The notes: generated by a model from the sequence alone, not told the origin. A DNA stretch of 64,000 bases from Actinomyces radicidentis (GCF_001553565.1 NZ_CP014228.1:2108001-2172000); one strand, 5' to 3'; counted from the first letter of the stretch, positions 1 to 9,715 are shown. Numbers and translations: made by a program.

Positions 1-2
1 TC

Positions 3-917
3 ATCGCCACCGTCCTCGGCTACGCGATCGCGAACCTCTCGGAGCTGCGCACCCCGCGCGCCAGCGGCGTGCTCCTCCTCTTCCTCATCGTGGGCCTGGG
101 CCTCATCGGCTTCCTCGATGACTTCGAGAAGATCTCCAAGCAGCGCTCGCTGGGCCTGACGCCCTGGCAGAAGATGCTCGGCCAAGCCTTCATCGGCATC
201 ACCTTCTCCGTGTGCGGCCTGTTCTTCGCCGACCGCAACGGCCTCACCCCAGCCTCGACCCGGATCTCCTTCGCGCGGGACACGAACCTCGACCTCGCCT
301 TCGCGGGCGTCGGGCTGGGGATCGTCCTGTTCATCCTGTGGTCGAACTTCCTCATCACCGCCTGGTCCAACGCCGTCAACCTCACCGACGGCCTCGACGG
401 CCTCGCGGCCGGGTCCTCCGCCATGGTCTTCGGCGCCTACACGCTCATCGGCGTGTGGCAGACGAACCAGTCCTGCCTCTACGGGCACGCCGACGTCGTC
501 GTCACCACCTGCTACCAGGTGCGCGACCCGCGCGACCTCGCCATGGTGGCCGCGGCCCTCATGGGCGCCTGCTTCGGCTTCCTGTGGTGGAACGCCTCCC
601 CGGCCAAGATCTTCATGGGGGACACCGGCTCCCTCGCCCTCGGCGGCGCGCTCGCCGGGCTGTCGATCCTCACGCGCACGGAGTTCCTCGCCGTCGTCCT
701 CGGCGGGCTCTTCCTGGCCGAGGTCATGAGCGACGTCATCCAGATCGCCTCCTTCAAGTCCACCGGTAAGCGCGTCTTCCGCATGGCCCCCCTCCACCAC
801 CACTTCGAGCTGGGCGGCTGGAGCGAGGTCAACGTCGTCATCCGCTTCTGGATCATCGCCGGCGTCTGCGTCGTCGCCGGCCTGGGCATCTTCTACACCG
901 AGTTCCTCCTCTCCTGA
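3..917 (+). CDS. mraY: MraY, phospho-N-acetylmuramoyl-pentapeptide transferase (5' partial)
   Basis: Transfers phospho-MurNAc-pentapeptide from UDP to undecaprenyl phosphate at the inner membrane, making lipid I. The reading frame is open from the first bases, so the start lies left of the window; about 304 codons remain of a usual 340-370. Visible signatures are the DDFEK Mg/UDP-binding motif near 117-131, NLTDGLDGLAAG near 379-414, FMGDTGS near 613-633 and the terminal HHHFELGG near 796-819, with several hydrophobic helices between. Family identity is certain. It is followed by a strong hairpin, so it is probably the last gene of an upstream transcription unit. Confidence 0.97.
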   Translation: MATVLGYAIANLSELRTPRASGVLLLFLIVGLGLIGFLDDFEKISKQRSLGLTPWQKMLGQAFIGITFSVCGLFFADRNGLTPASTRISFARDTNLDLAFAGVGLGIVLFILWSNFLITAWSNAVNLTDGLDGLAAGSSAMVFGAYTLIGVWQTNQSCLYGHADVVVTTCYQVRDPRDLAMVAAALMGACFGFLWWNASPAKIFMGDTGSLALGGALAGLSILTRTEFLAVVLGGLFLAEVMSDVIQIASFKSTGKRVFRMAPLHHHFELGGWSEVNVVIRFWIIAGVCVVAGLGIFYTEFLLS

Positions 918-923
918 GACAGT

Positions 924-969
924 GCGCACGACCCCTCGCGCACGATCCGCTGCGCGAGGGGTCGTGCGC
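924..969 (+). terminator. Hairpin terminator between mraY and murD
   Basis: A perfect 19-bp stem (924-942 with 951-969) and an 8-base loop lie just after the mraY stop. There is no U tract, as is common for actinobacterial terminators. The remaining stretch 970-1237 before murD holds no gene that I can support and probably carries the murD promoter, although I see no clear hexamers. Confidence 0.8.
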
Positions 970-1237
970 GCCCGCTCGGCGCGGCACGCGAGCCCCGTAC
1001 GGGCCCGTGCGGACCCGCTGCGCGCGTGACGTCGACCGCCCCGCGCGTGTGGCTCCACCTCCCTCCCAGGTCGATGGGGGAGCATCGGACCAGGCGCCGG
1101 GTCTCGCCCGACGCCGCCCGACGCCCCGCCGCCGACCCGCCAGCGCGGGCCGCCGTGCCGACGACGCACCTTCCGAGCCCCCCGGCGCCCGGCCGCACGG
1201 CCCCGCCGGCCGCACACAGACAGGAACGAGAGACCCC

Positions 1238-2752
1238 GTGACGAGCAGCGGCACCAGCACCCTGAGCACGAGCGACCTCGCCGGCGCGCGCGTCGGCGTC
1301 GTCGGCCTGGGCCGCACCGGACTCGCCGTCGTCGACGTCCTCACCGCCCTCGGCGCGCAGGTCACCGTCCTCGACGCCCGCGAGAGCGCCGTCGACGAGG
1401 CCCGCGCCGCCCACCCCGGCCTCGCCGAAGCCGTCTCGGGCGACGACGACGCCGTCGCCGAGGCCGCCACCTCCTCGGACCTCCGCCTCCTCGTCGTCTC
1501 GCCCGGCGTCCCCGCCACCGGCCCCGTCCTCACCGGCGCCGCCGCCGCGGGTCTGGAGACCTGGAGCGAGATCGAGCTCGCCTGGCGCCTCCAGCAGGCC
1601 CGCGACCGCGAGACCGGCCGCACCGTCCCGTGGATCGCCGTCACCGGCACCGACGGCAAGACGACGACCGTCGGCATGCTCTCCGCCATCCTCACCGCCG
1701 CCGGTCTCAACGCCCCGGCCGTCGGCAACATCGGCGTCCCGACCATCAGCGTCGTCGCCGAGGGACGCGCCGACGCCCTCACCGTCGAGCTCTCCAGCTT
1801 CCAGCTCCACACGACCCGCACGCTCAGCCCGCTTGCCGCGGCCTGCCTCAACCTGGCCCCCGACCACCTCGACTGGCACGGCGGCTACGAGGCCTACGGC
1901 GCCGACAAGGCCCGCATCTACGAGCACGCCCAGCGCGCCGCCGTCTACAACGTCGCCGACCCCGCCACCCAGGCCATGGTCGACGGCGCCGACGTCGTCG
2001 AGGGCTGCTACGCCGTCGGATTCACGCTCGGCGTGCCCGCCCTCGGACAGGTCGGCGTCGTCGAGGACATCTTTGTCGACCGCGCGATGCACGCCGACCG
2101 CTTCCGCGCCGGCCTCGAGCTCGCCACCCTCGAGGACCTCGCCCACCTCGCCCCCGGCGGCGAGGCCGACCGCCTCCCCGCCCACGTCGCCGCCGACGCG
2201 CTGGCCGCCTCCGCCCTCGCCATGGCGCACGACGCCGTCGCCGCTGACCCCGCCGCCGTGCGCGAGGGCCTGCGCACCTTCCGCCCCGGCGCCCACCGCC
2301 TCGTCACCGTCGGCAGCGCCGACGGCGTCACCTGGGTCGACGACTCCAAGGCCACCAACCCCCACTCCGCCCAGGCCGCCCTCACGAGCCTGCCCGAGGG
2401 CACCGGCGTGTGGATCGCCGGCGGCGACGACAAGGGCGCCGACTTCCACGAGCTCGTCCGCGCCGTCCGCCCGGCCCTGCGCGGCGTCGTCGTCATCGGC
2501 CGCGACGAGGGGCCGCTGCTGGCCGCCCTCGCCGACGAGGCCCCCGACGTCCCCCTCACGCGAGTCCCCGACGGCACCTCCCAGGCCGTCATCGACGGCG
2601 CCGTCGAGGTCGCCGCCGCCATGGCGCAGGACGGCGACACCGTCATGCTCGCCCCCGCCTGCGCCTCCTGGGACCAGTTCACCTCCTACGGCGAGCGCGG
2701 CGACATGTTCGCCGCCGCCGTCGCCCGCCGGACCGCCGGGGAGCGCGGATGA
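1238..2752 (+). CDS. murD: MurD, UDP-N-acetylmuramoylalanine-D-glutamate ligase
   Basis: Cytoplasmic Mur ligase adding D-Glu to UDP-MurNAc-L-Ala. The GTG start is chosen because the Rossmann motif VGVVGLGRTG follows shortly after and AGGAA lies about 11 nt upstream; the frame is open further upstream but is only Arg/Pro-rich noise there. The 504-residue protein shows the ATP-binding GTDGKTTT loop at about residues 134-141, the NLAPDHLDWHG block near 206-216 and the C-terminal DDSKATNPHSA motif near 368-378. The length fits actinobacterial MurD. Its last base triplet overlaps the ftsW start (ATGA), so the two are translationally coupled. Confidence 0.96.
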   Translation: MTSSGTSTLSTSDLAGARVGVVGLGRTGLAVVDVLTALGAQVTVLDARESAVDEARAAHPGLAEAVSGDDDAVAEAATSSDLRLLVVSPGVPATGPVLTGAAAAGLETWSEIELAWRLQQARDRETGRTVPWIAVTGTDGKTTTVGMLSAILTAAGLNAPAVGNIGVPTISVVAEGRADALTVELSSFQLHTTRTLSPLAAACLNLAPDHLDWHGGYEAYGADKARIYEHAQRAAVYNVADPATQAMVDGADVVEGCYAVGFTLGVPALGQVGVVEDIFVDRAMHADRFRAGLELATLEDLAHLAPGGEADRLPAHVAADALAASALAMAHDAVAADPAAVREGLRTFRPGAHRLVTVGSADGVTWVDDSKATNPHSAQAALTSLPEGTGVWIAGGDDKGADFHELVRAVRPALRGVVVIGRDEGPLLAALADEAPDVPLTRVPDGTSQAVIDGAVEVAAAMAQDGDTVMLAPACASWDQFTSYGERGDMFAAAVARRTAGERG

Positions 2753-4182
2753 GTCCCGCCCGCACCAGCCGTCCCGCCGCCCGGCAGGGGCGGCGCCCCG
2801 CACCGCGCACGGCGTCTCGCACCGCGACCTCCGGGAGCACGGCCTCCGCCACGAGCACGGCGTCCGCGGTCAGCGCCTCGGAGCCGCAGGATCCCCGCCG
2901 CCCCCGTCGCAGGCTGCGGCCGGGGTCGCCCGCCGCCTGGTGGCACCGCGTCTCCGGACCGGACGGCCCCGTGCGCGGCGAGAGCCCCGTCGTCACCTAC
3001 TACGTGCTGCTCGTCGCGACCTTCATGCTGCTCTTCATCGGCCTCATGATGGTCTACTCCGTCCAGTCGGTCTCCAGCGCCGCCTCGGGGACGAACAGCC
3101 TCGTCGCCTACGCCAAGTACCTCGTCTTCGCCGTCGTCGGCGTCGTCGGCATGCTCACCGTCTCCCGGGCCCGCATGTCCACGCTCAAGAAGGGTGCCTG
3201 GTGGGTCATGGCTCTCGCCCTCATCCTCCAGTGCCTCGTGTTCGTGCCCGGCGTCGGCATCGACATCATGGGAAACTCGAACTGGATCAAGCTGCCCGGC
3301 GGCTTCACCCTCCAGCCCTCGGAGTTCATCAAGCTCGGCCTGTGCCTCGTCCTGGGACGCACCGCGTGGAAGCACGCCGCGGACATGCGCGGCGGCGTGC
3401 GCTCCTGGGCGGAGACGAAGCCCTTCCTCCTGCGCGTCGGCGTGCCCGTCGGCCTCGGCGTCGGCCTCGTCCTCGCCGGCGGCGACATGGGAACCTCGAT
3501 CATCATCGTCATGGCCGCCTTCGGCGCGCTGTGGATGGCCGGGCTGTCGCGCCGGTGGTTCGTCGGCGTCGGCTCCCTCGGGCTGCTCGGCTTCGCCGTC
3601 ATCTCCACCGTCAAGACGAGCCGTCGTGCCCGCATCACCGCCTGGCTCAACCCCGACGGCTCCGACCCCCTCGGCCTGGCCTACCAGCCGAACCATGCCC
3701 GCTACGCCCTCGGCACCGGCGGGCTCCTCGGCGTCGGCCCCGGCGGGTCCCGCCAGAAGTGGGGCTACCTCACCCAGGCGGACTCCGACTACATCTTCGC
3801 GATCGTCGGCGAGGAGCTCGGCCTCGTCGGCACCGTCCTCGTCATCGCCCTCTTCGTCGCCGTCGCCTGGTGCTGCGTGCGCATCATGCGGCGCAGCCGC
3901 GACCGCTTCTCCGTCGTCACCGCGGCCGGCCTCATGACCTGGATCGTCGGCCAGGCCCTCGTCAACATGTGCGTCGTCACCGGGCTCCTCCCCGTGCTCG
4001 GCGTGCCTCTGCCCCTCATCAGCGCCGGCGGCTCCGCCCTCATCGCGGTCCTCGGCGGCATCGGCGTCCTCCTCGCGCTCGCGCGCCACGAGCCCGGGGC
4101 CGAGGAGGCCCTCTCCGCCCGTGCCGGCTCCGTGCGCCGCACCCTGTCCGTCATCACCCCCCGCAGGAGGAACCGTGCCTGA
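2749..4182 (+). CDS. ftsW: FtsW, SEDS-family septal peptidoglycan polymerase
   Basis: Polytopic membrane glycosyltransferase that polymerises lipid II at the septum with a class B PBP. ATG overlaps the murD stop (ATGA). The 477-residue protein begins with about 80 residues of Thr/Ser/Ala/Arg-rich low-complexity cytoplasmic sequence, then about ten hydrophobic helices. SEDS signatures visible are LQPSEFIKL near 187-195, WLNPDGSDP near 298-306, GEELGLVG near 355-362 and PLPLISAGGSA near 420-430. It lies between murD and murG, the usual dcw position of ftsW rather than rodA, which fixes the name. Confidence 0.95.
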   Translation: MSPARTSRPAARQGRRPAPRTASRTATSGSTASATSTASAVSASEPQDPRRPRRRLRPGSPAAWWHRVSGPDGPVRGESPVVTYYVLLVATFMLLFIGLMMVYSVQSVSSAASGTNSLVAYAKYLVFAVVGVVGMLTVSRARMSTLKKGAWWVMALALILQCLVFVPGVGIDIMGNSNWIKLPGGFTLQPSEFIKLGLCLVLGRTAWKHAADMRGGVRSWAETKPFLLRVGVPVGLGVGLVLAGGDMGTSIIIVMAAFGALWMAGLSRRWFVGVGSLGLLGFAVISTVKTSRRARITAWLNPDGSDPLGLAYQPNHARYALGTGGLLGVGPGGSRQKWGYLTQADSDYIFAIVGEELGLVGTVLVIALFVAVAWCCVRIMRRSRDRFSVVTAAGLMTWIVGQALVNMCVVTGLLPVLGVPLPLISAGGSALIAVLGGIGVLLALARHEPGAEEALSARAGSVRRTLSVITPRRRNRA

Positions 4183-5419
4183 CACGCCCCAGAACGAGCC
4201 CACCGGATCCCGGCCGCTGCGGGTCCTCCTCGCGGGCGGCGGCACCGCCGGCCACGTCAACCCGCTGCTGGCCACCGCGGCCGCCCTGCGCGCCCCGGCC
4301 ACCGGGGGAGACCCCGCCACCGAGATCCTCGTCCTCGGCACCCGGCAGGGCCTCGAGTCCCGCCTCGTCCCCGAGGCCGGCTACGAGCTCTCCTACGTCC
4401 CGCGCGTGCCCCTGCCGCGGCGCACCAGCCTCGACCTCCTGCGCCTGCCGGTGCGCCTGCGCCAGGCGGTCGCCACCGCCGGGCGCGCCATCGAGGCGGT
4501 CGGCGCCGACGTCGTCGTCGGCTTCGGCGGCTTCGTCTCCACCCCCGCCTACCTGGCCGCCCGCCGGGCCGGCGTGCCCGTCGTCATCCACGAGCAGAAC
4601 GCCCGCCCGGGCCTCGCCAACCGCCTCGGGGCACGCTGGGCCGCTGCCGTCGCCCTCACCTTCGCCTCGACGCCCCTCAAGGCCGCCTCGGGCACCACCG
4701 CCGTCACCGGTCTGCCCCTGCGGCCCGCCGTCGGCGAGCTCGTCGCCCAGCGCGGCACCGAGGAGGGCGCCCGCGTCGCCCGCCTCACCGGGGCGACCGC
4801 CCTCGGCCTCGACCCCGAGGCCACCACCCTCCTCATCACCGGAGGCTCGCTCGGCGCCCAGCACCTCAACGAGGTCGTCGCCGCGGCCCTCGGAGACCTC
4901 CCCGAGGGCCTGCAGGTCCTCCACCTCACCGGCAAGGGCAAGGACGAGCCCGTCCGCACCGCCCTCACCGAGGCCGTCGACGCCGGCCGCGCACCCGCGG
5001 ACCTCGCCCGGCGCTACCACGTCCTCGACTACCTCACGGCCATGGAGCAGGCCTACGCCTGCGCCGACGGCGTCATCTGCCGCTCCGGCGCAGGCACGGT
5101 CGCCGAGCTCACCGCCCTCGGCCTGCCCGCCCTCTACGTCCCCCTGCCCATCGGCAACGGCGAGCAGCGCCTCAACGCCGCCGACGTCGTCGCCGCCGGG
5201 GGAGGCCGACTCGTCGCCGACGGCGACCTCGTCCCCGCGGACGTCGCCGGCTTCGCCACCGAGCTCGCCGACGACGAGCGCCGCACGACCACGGCCCGCG
5301 CCGCCGCCTCCACCGGCGTGCGCGACGGCGCGGCCCGTCTCGCGGCGCTCGTGCGCGCCACCGCCCAGCAGGCTCAGGGCGCCTCGGCGTCCGAGCAGAA
5401 GAAGGAGAAGAACGCGTGA
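4175..5419 (+). CDS. murG: MurG, UDP-GlcNAc:lipid I N-acetylglucosaminyltransferase
   Basis: Peripheral membrane GT-B enzyme that converts lipid I to lipid II. The GTG at 4175 is preceded by AGGAGG (4165-4170) at a 4-nt spacing and overlaps the end of ftsW by 8 nt; the open frame upstream of it is not used. The 414-residue product shows GGGTAGHVNPLL near residues 19-30, HEQNARPGLAN near 138-148, GGSLGAQHLNE near 225-235 and the UDP-GlcNAc site CRSGAGTVAELTALG near 305-320. It ends in a short basic KKEKNA tail. The stop overlaps the murC start (GTGA). Confidence 0.96.
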   Translation: MPDTPQNEPTGSRPLRVLLAGGGTAGHVNPLLATAAALRAPATGGDPATEILVLGTRQGLESRLVPEAGYELSYVPRVPLPRRTSLDLLRLPVRLRQAVATAGRAIEAVGADVVVGFGGFVSTPAYLAARRAGVPVVIHEQNARPGLANRLGARWAAAVALTFASTPLKAASGTTAVTGLPLRPAVGELVAQRGTEEGARVARLTGATALGLDPEATTLLITGGSLGAQHLNEVVAAALGDLPEGLQVLHLTGKGKDEPVRTALTEAVDAGRAPADLARRYHVLDYLTAMEQAYACADGVICRSGAGTVAELTALGLPALYVPLPIGNGEQRLNAADVVAAGGGRLVADGDLVPADVAGFATELADDERRTTTARAAASTGVRDGAARLAALVRATAQQAQGASASEQKKEKNA

Positions 5420-6918
5420 GCACCACGACGAGCGGAACCGAGCCGGAGGACGCCGCGCTCACGGGGCGCGCCTTCCACCTCATCGGCGTCGGCGGCGCCG
5501 GCATGAACGTCGTCGCCCAGCTCCTCGCCTCCCGCGGCGCGCGAGTCACCGGCTCCGACGCGAACGGCGGCCCCGCCTTCGAGCACCTGCGCGAGCTCGG
5601 GCTGGACGTGAGCCTCGGCCACGACGCCGCCCACCTGCCCGAGGACGCCACGGTCGTCGTCTCCACCGCGATCAAGGAGAGCAACCCGGAGCTCGCGGCC
5701 GCCCGCGCACGCGGCCAGGAGGTCATCCACCGCTCCCAGGCCCTCGCCCTGGCCGCCGAGGGCCGCGCCTTCGTCGCCGTCGCCGGCGCCCACGGCAAGA
5801 CCACCACCTCCGGGATGCTCGCCGAGGCCCTCACCGCCGCCGGCGCGGACCCTTCCTTCGCTATCGGCGGGGCCGTCCGGGCGCTCGGCACCGGGGCGCA
5901 CCTCGGCACCGGCCCCGCCTTCGTCGCCGAGGCCGACGAGTCCGACAAGTCCTTCCTCAACTACGCGCCGACCATCGAGGTCGTCACCAACGTCGAGCCC
6001 GACCACCTCGACAACTACGGCACCGCCGAGGCCTTCGAGGCCGCCTTCGTCGACTTCGCCGCCCGCCTCGTGCCCGGCGGCCTCCTCGTCGCCTGCGCCG
6101 ACGACCCCGGCGCCCACCGACTCGCCGTCGCCGCCGCGGCGGACGGCCACCGCGTCCTCACCTACGGCACCACCTCCGCCGCCGACGCGCCCCACGGCCC
6201 CGTGCCGGGCGCCGAGGGCCACGTCCGCCTCGAGATCACCGGCCGCCGAGGCTCCGGCACCACCGCCCGCCTCACCCGCACCGGCGCCGACGGCGCCACG
6301 ACCGCCGGCCCGGTCGACCTCGAGCTGACCGTCCCCGGCGACCACGTCGCCCTCGACGCCGCCGGGGCCTGGGCCGCGGGCCTCGAGCTCGGCGTCGCCC
6401 CCGAGGCCATGGCCGCCGGCCTCGCCGAGTTCGGCGGCACCGGCCGCCGCTTCGAGGACCGCGGTGAGGCCGACGGCGTCCGCGTCGTCGACGACTACGC
6501 CCACCACCCCACCGAGGTCGCCGCCCTCCTCGCCACCGCCCGCGAGGTCGCTGCCGAGCGCGGCGGACGCGTCCTCGCCCTCTTCCAGCCGCACCTGTTC
6601 TCCCGCACCCGCAACTTCGCCGACCGCTTCGCCACGGCCCTCGAGGGCGCCGACGTCGTCGTGCTCGCCCCGATCTACCCGGCCCGCGAGGTCCAGGAGG
6701 ACTTCCCCGAGGTGACCGGCGCCACCGTCGCCGACCTCGTGCCCGGAGCCCGCTACGTCGCCGAGCGCGCCGCCGCCGCCGAGGCCGTCGCGGACGCCGC
6801 GCGCCCCGGCGACCTCCTCCTCACCGTCGGCGCCGGCGACGTCACCGAGCTGGCCGACGTCGTCCTGGCGCGCCTGCGGCGTCGCGAGTCCCTCACCGGG
6901 GAGACCACCGCCCGATGA
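5416..6918 (+). CDS. murC: MurC, UDP-N-acetylmuramate-L-alanine ligase
   Basis: Cytoplasmic Mur ligase adding L-Ala to UDP-MurNAc. The GTG start overlaps the murG stop by 4 nt and has AAGGAG about 9 nt upstream. In 500 residues it shows the N-terminal Rossmann motif IGVGGAGM, the P-loop GAHGKTTT near 125-132, EADESDKSFL near 174-183, EPDHLDNYGT near 195-204 and the C-terminal DDYAHHPTEV motif near 358-367. Its length is normal for actinobacteria. It stands between murG and ftsQ in a tightly overlapping operon. Confidence 0.96.
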   Translation: MSTTTSGTEPEDAALTGRAFHLIGVGGAGMNVVAQLLASRGARVTGSDANGGPAFEHLRELGLDVSLGHDAAHLPEDATVVVSTAIKESNPELAAARARGQEVIHRSQALALAAEGRAFVAVAGAHGKTTTSGMLAEALTAAGADPSFAIGGAVRALGTGAHLGTGPAFVAEADESDKSFLNYAPTIEVVTNVEPDHLDNYGTAEAFEAAFVDFAARLVPGGLLVACADDPGAHRLAVAAAADGHRVLTYGTTSAADAPHGPVPGAEGHVRLEITGRRGSGTTARLTRTGADGATTAGPVDLELTVPGDHVALDAAGAWAAGLELGVAPEAMAAGLAEFGGTGRRFEDRGEADGVRVVDDYAHHPTEVAALLATAREVAAERGGRVLALFQPHLFSRTRNFADRFATALEGADVVVLAPIYPAREVQEDFPEVTGATVADLVPGARYVAERAAAAEAVADAARPGDLLLTVGAGDVTELADVVLARLRRRESLTGETTAR

Positions 6919-8075
6919 GGAAGCCGGTTCGTCCGCGTCCGGGGAGCCAGGGCTCGCCCGAGGACGCCCCCGAGGAGCTCGTCCGACCCGGCCGCGCCCC
7001 CGCCGCGGGGACGGCGGGCACCGCCGACTCCGGGGACTCCGCCGACTCGTCCGGCTCGGCCGACTCCGCCGACGGCACCGGCCGGTTCGCTCGCGCGTCC
7101 CGCCGCGGTCGCACGGGCACCGCGCCCTCGGCCTCCTCGAGCCGCTCGACCGCCTCCGCGGCCTCGAGCGCGGAGCCGCCGTCGGCCACGACGCCGGAGC
7201 TCCCGCCGCGCCGCGATCCCGACGCCCTGGAGCCCGGGCGCCGCTCCCTGAGCCTCTTCGGGCGCCGCGCCGGCCGCGGCGCGGTCGCCACCGGCGAGGA
7301 GCGGGGGAGCGGGACCGTCGCCCCGCCCGCCGACCGTGTCGTCTCGACCGGCCTCACCGACCGCCTCGAGGAGCGCCGCCGGGCTCTGCGCTCGCTGCGC
7401 CTGCGCCGCCTCGGCGCCGGGGCGGGCGCCGTCGTCCTCGTCGCGGTGCTCGTCTGGGCGCTCCTGTTCTCCCCGCTGCTCGCCCTGCGCACCTCGGCCG
7501 TCTCGGTCAAGGGCTCGGACGGCACCGTGACGCCCGCCCAGGTCCGCAAGGTCCTCGAGGCGGACGAGGGCACCTCGATCCTCCGGCTCAGCACCGGGCG
7601 CGTCGAGGAGGAGGTGACCGACGCCCTCGTGCGCGTGCGCTCGGCCCAGGTCTCCCGCGACCCGCTCCACGGTCTCACCGTCACCCTCACGATGCGCGTT
7701 CCCGTCGCCGCCCAGCAGACGGACGCCGGCTGGAAGGTGATGGACGGCGACGGCGTCGTGCTCGAGACCGCCGAGGAGCAGCCCAGCGGCGTCGTCATCG
7801 TCGCCGCCGCGGACGGCCAGGACGCGCTCACCGGCACCCAGGTCAAGGCCGTCGCCAAGGCCGTCGGGTCCCTCGACAAGACGACCCGCGGCCAGGTCGC
7901 CCAGGGCACGGCCTCCTCGACCGGGCAGGTGACCCTCACCCTCACCTCGGGGGCGACGGTCGTGTGGGGGGACACCTCCGAGTCCGCGCTCAAGGCGCGG
8001 GTCCTGGCGGTGCTGCTCGAGCAGGGCGCGCAGACCTACGACGTCTCGAGCCCCCGCACCCCGACGACCTCCTAA
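6915..8075 (+). CDS. ftsQ: FtsQ/DivIB, divisome POTRA protein with long cytoplasmic N-terminus
   Basis: Single-pass divisome protein linking early and late division proteins. ATG overlaps the murC stop (ATGA). Of 386 residues the first 165 or so are cytoplasmic low complexity, including an Asp/Ser/Ala run near residues 36-55, and are much longer than in most FtsQ. One membrane helix lies near 168-190, followed by a POTRA domain beginning LRTSAVSVKGSDG and an FtsQ beta domain. The C-terminus is not otherwise unusual. Followed by a strong hairpin, so it is the likely end of the murD-ftsQ transcript. Confidence 0.92.
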   Translation: MRKPVRPRPGSQGSPEDAPEELVRPGRAPAAGTAGTADSGDSADSSGSADSADGTGRFARASRRGRTGTAPSASSSRSTASAASSAEPPSATTPELPPRRDPDALEPGRRSLSLFGRRAGRGAVATGEERGSGTVAPPADRVVSTGLTDRLEERRRALRSLRLRRLGAGAGAVVLVAVLVWALLFSPLLALRTSAVSVKGSDGTVTPAQVRKVLEADEGTSILRLSTGRVEEEVTDALVRVRSAQVSRDPLHGLTVTLTMRVPVAAQQTDAGWKVMDGDGVVLETAEEQPSGVVIVAAADGQDALTGTQVKAVAKAVGSLDKTTRGQVAQGTASSTGQVTLTLTSGATVVWGDTSESALKARVLAVLLEQGAQTYDVSSPRTPTTS

Positions 8076-8091
8076 GGGGGCGGGCGGGGCC

Positions 8092-8135
8092 CACGGGACC
8101 GGCCGTCCGGCGGGACCGCCCCGGCCGGTCCCGTG
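8092..8135 (+). terminator. Hairpin terminator after ftsQ
   Basis: A perfect 14-bp GC-rich stem (8092-8105 with 8122-8135) separated by a 16-base loop lies 16 nt after the ftsQ stop and separates the mur/ftsQ unit from ftsZ. Confidence 0.75.
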
Positions 8136-8205
8136 CGGCGCGCGGGGGATCGGCGGGCGAGAGGACGGACACGCCGCGCCCGGATGGCGCGAGCGGTGCG
8201 AGCGC

Positions 8206-8271
8206 GATAACGTTGCCCCCGTCATCGACGGAATGACATAAGTATAAACCTTCACCTGAGGTTGAGGGTTG
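8206..8271 (+). promoter_or_regulatory. ftsZ promoter region and 5' leader palindrome
   Basis: GATAACGT at 8206-8213 and an AT-rich TATAAA at 8243-8248 are candidate -10 elements in an otherwise GC-rich gap. Immediately after comes an imperfect palindrome, AACC-T-TCA-CCT (8247-8257) facing AGGT-TGA-GGGTT (8259-8271). It would lie at the start of the ftsZ transcript or over its start site and could be an operator or leader hairpin. The assignment is by eye only. Confidence 0.45.
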
Positions 8272-8320
8272 GCACCGGGGCTCCACCAGGGGAGTCCCAC
8301 TGAGCTCGTGGAGGCAGACA

Positions 8321-9637
8321 GTGGCTGAGTCGCAGCACTACCAGGCAGTCATCAAGGTGGTGGGCGTCGGCGGCGGCGGCGTCAACGCCGTCAACCGCAT
8401 GATCGAGGCCGGCCTTCGCGGCGTCGAGTTCATCGCGGTCAACACCGACGCGCAGGCCCTGCTCATGTCCGACGCCGACACCAAGCTCGACGTCGGCCGC
8501 GACCTCACCCGCGGCCTCGGCGCCGGCGCCGACCCCTCGATCGGCCGCAAGGCCGCCGAGGACCACGAGGACGACATCAAGGAGGCCCTCGACGGCGCCG
8601 ACATGGTCTTCGTGACCGCCGGCGAGGGAGGCGGCACCGGCACCGGCGCCGCGCCCGTCGTCGCCAAGGTCGCCCGGGCGCTGGGCGCCCTCACCATCGG
8701 CGTCGTCACCCGCCCCTTCGCCTTCGAGGGCCGCCGCCGCGCCAACCAGGCCGAGGACGGCGTCCAGAACCTCCGCGACGAGGTCGACACCCTCATCGTC
8801 ATCCCCAACGACCGCCTCCTGCAGATCGCGGACCGTAACATCTCCGTGGTCGACGCCTTCAAGCAGGCCGACCAGGTCCTCCTCCAGGGTGTTCAGGGCA
8901 TCACCGAGCTCATCACCACCCCCGGCCTCATCAACGTCGACTTCAACGACGTCAAGTCCGTCATGCAGGACGCCGGCAGCGCCCTCATGGGCATCGGCTC
9001 CGCCACCGGCGAGGACCGCGCCCTCACCGCGACCGAGCAGGCCATCGCCTCCCCGCTGCTGGAGACCAGCATCGACGGCGCCCACGGCGTCCTGCTCTTC
9101 TTCCAGGGCGGCAGCGACCTCGGCCTCTTCGAGATCTCCGAGGCCGCCAACCTCGTCCGCGAGTCCGTCCACCCCGAGGCCAACATCATCTTCGGCAACG
9201 TCGTCGACGGCGCCCTCGGCGACGAGGTCCGCGTCACCGTCATCGCCGCCGGCTTCGACGAGGAGCCCGTCGCCGCGGGCAAGGCCGAGAAGACCGCCGC
9301 GGTCGCCCAGTCCGCGCAGTCCCCGGCCCAGCCGGCCCAGCGCCCGGCCCAGACGCGCTCCACCTCGAGCCTGCGCCCGGCCCCGTCGGCGGCCTCCGCG
9401 TCGCTCGCCGGCTACTCCCGAGCCTCCGTCGTCGAGCCCCCGGCCGTCCGCTCGGCCCAGTCGGCCGCCGCCGCCCCGGGCTACCGCACGGCCGCCCCGA
9501 GCGCCGCCTCCAGCGAGGTCCCGGCCTACGTCGACGACGCCGCCCCGGCGCAGCGCCGTCCCGAGCTCGACGTCCCGCCGGTCATCGGCCGCGACGCCGA
9601 GCCCGACGACATCGACCTGCCGGACTTCCTGCGCTGA
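8321..9637 (+). CDS. ftsZ: FtsZ, tubulin-like cell division GTPase
   Basis: Forms the cytokinetic Z-ring. The GTG start has GGAGG (8310-8314) 6 nt upstream. The 438-residue protein carries [14 protein letters not shown] near residues 10-23, the tubulin signature GGGTGTGAA near 104-112, NDRLLQI, and DFNDVKSVM (the T7 loop) near 207-215. After residue about 315 comes an Ala/Pro/Ser/Gln linker of about 110 residues, then the conserved C-terminal peptide DIDLPDFLR used by SepF and other partners. It has its own promoter region behind the ftsQ terminator. Confidence 0.98.
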   Translation: MAESQHYQAVIKVVGVGGGGVNAVNRMIEAGLRGVEFIAVNTDAQALLMSDADTKLDVGRDLTRGLGAGADPSIGRKAAEDHEDDIKEALDGADMVFVTAGEGGGTGTGAAPVVAKVARALGALTIGVVTRPFAFEGRRRANQAEDGVQNLRDEVDTLIVIPNDRLLQIADRNISVVDAFKQADQVLLQGVQGITELITTPGLINVDFNDVKSVMQDAGSALMGIGSATGEDRALTATEQAIASPLLETSIDGAHGVLLFFQGGSDLGLFEISEAANLVRESVHPEANIIFGNVVDGALGDEVRVTVIAAGFDEEPVAAGKAEKTAAVAQSAQSPAQPAQRPAQTRSTSSLRPAPSAASASLAGYSRASVVEPPAVRSAQSAAAAPGYRTAAPSAASSEVPAYVDDAAPAQRRPELDVPPVIGRDAEPDDIDLPDFLR

Positions 9638-9715
9638 CCGCACGCCTCCCCGACGCCCGGCGACGGCCCACCTGGAGGGCCACGACCGACCGGTGCGCCG
9701 CGCGGACGGCCGTGT

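Noticed and set aside
1833-6467. A 1544-codon open frame overlapping murD, ftsW, murG and murC
   Set aside because: Composition is almost only Pro, Ala, Ser, Thr and Arg, as expected from an alternative frame of GC-rich genes; four recognised enzymes occupy the other frames.
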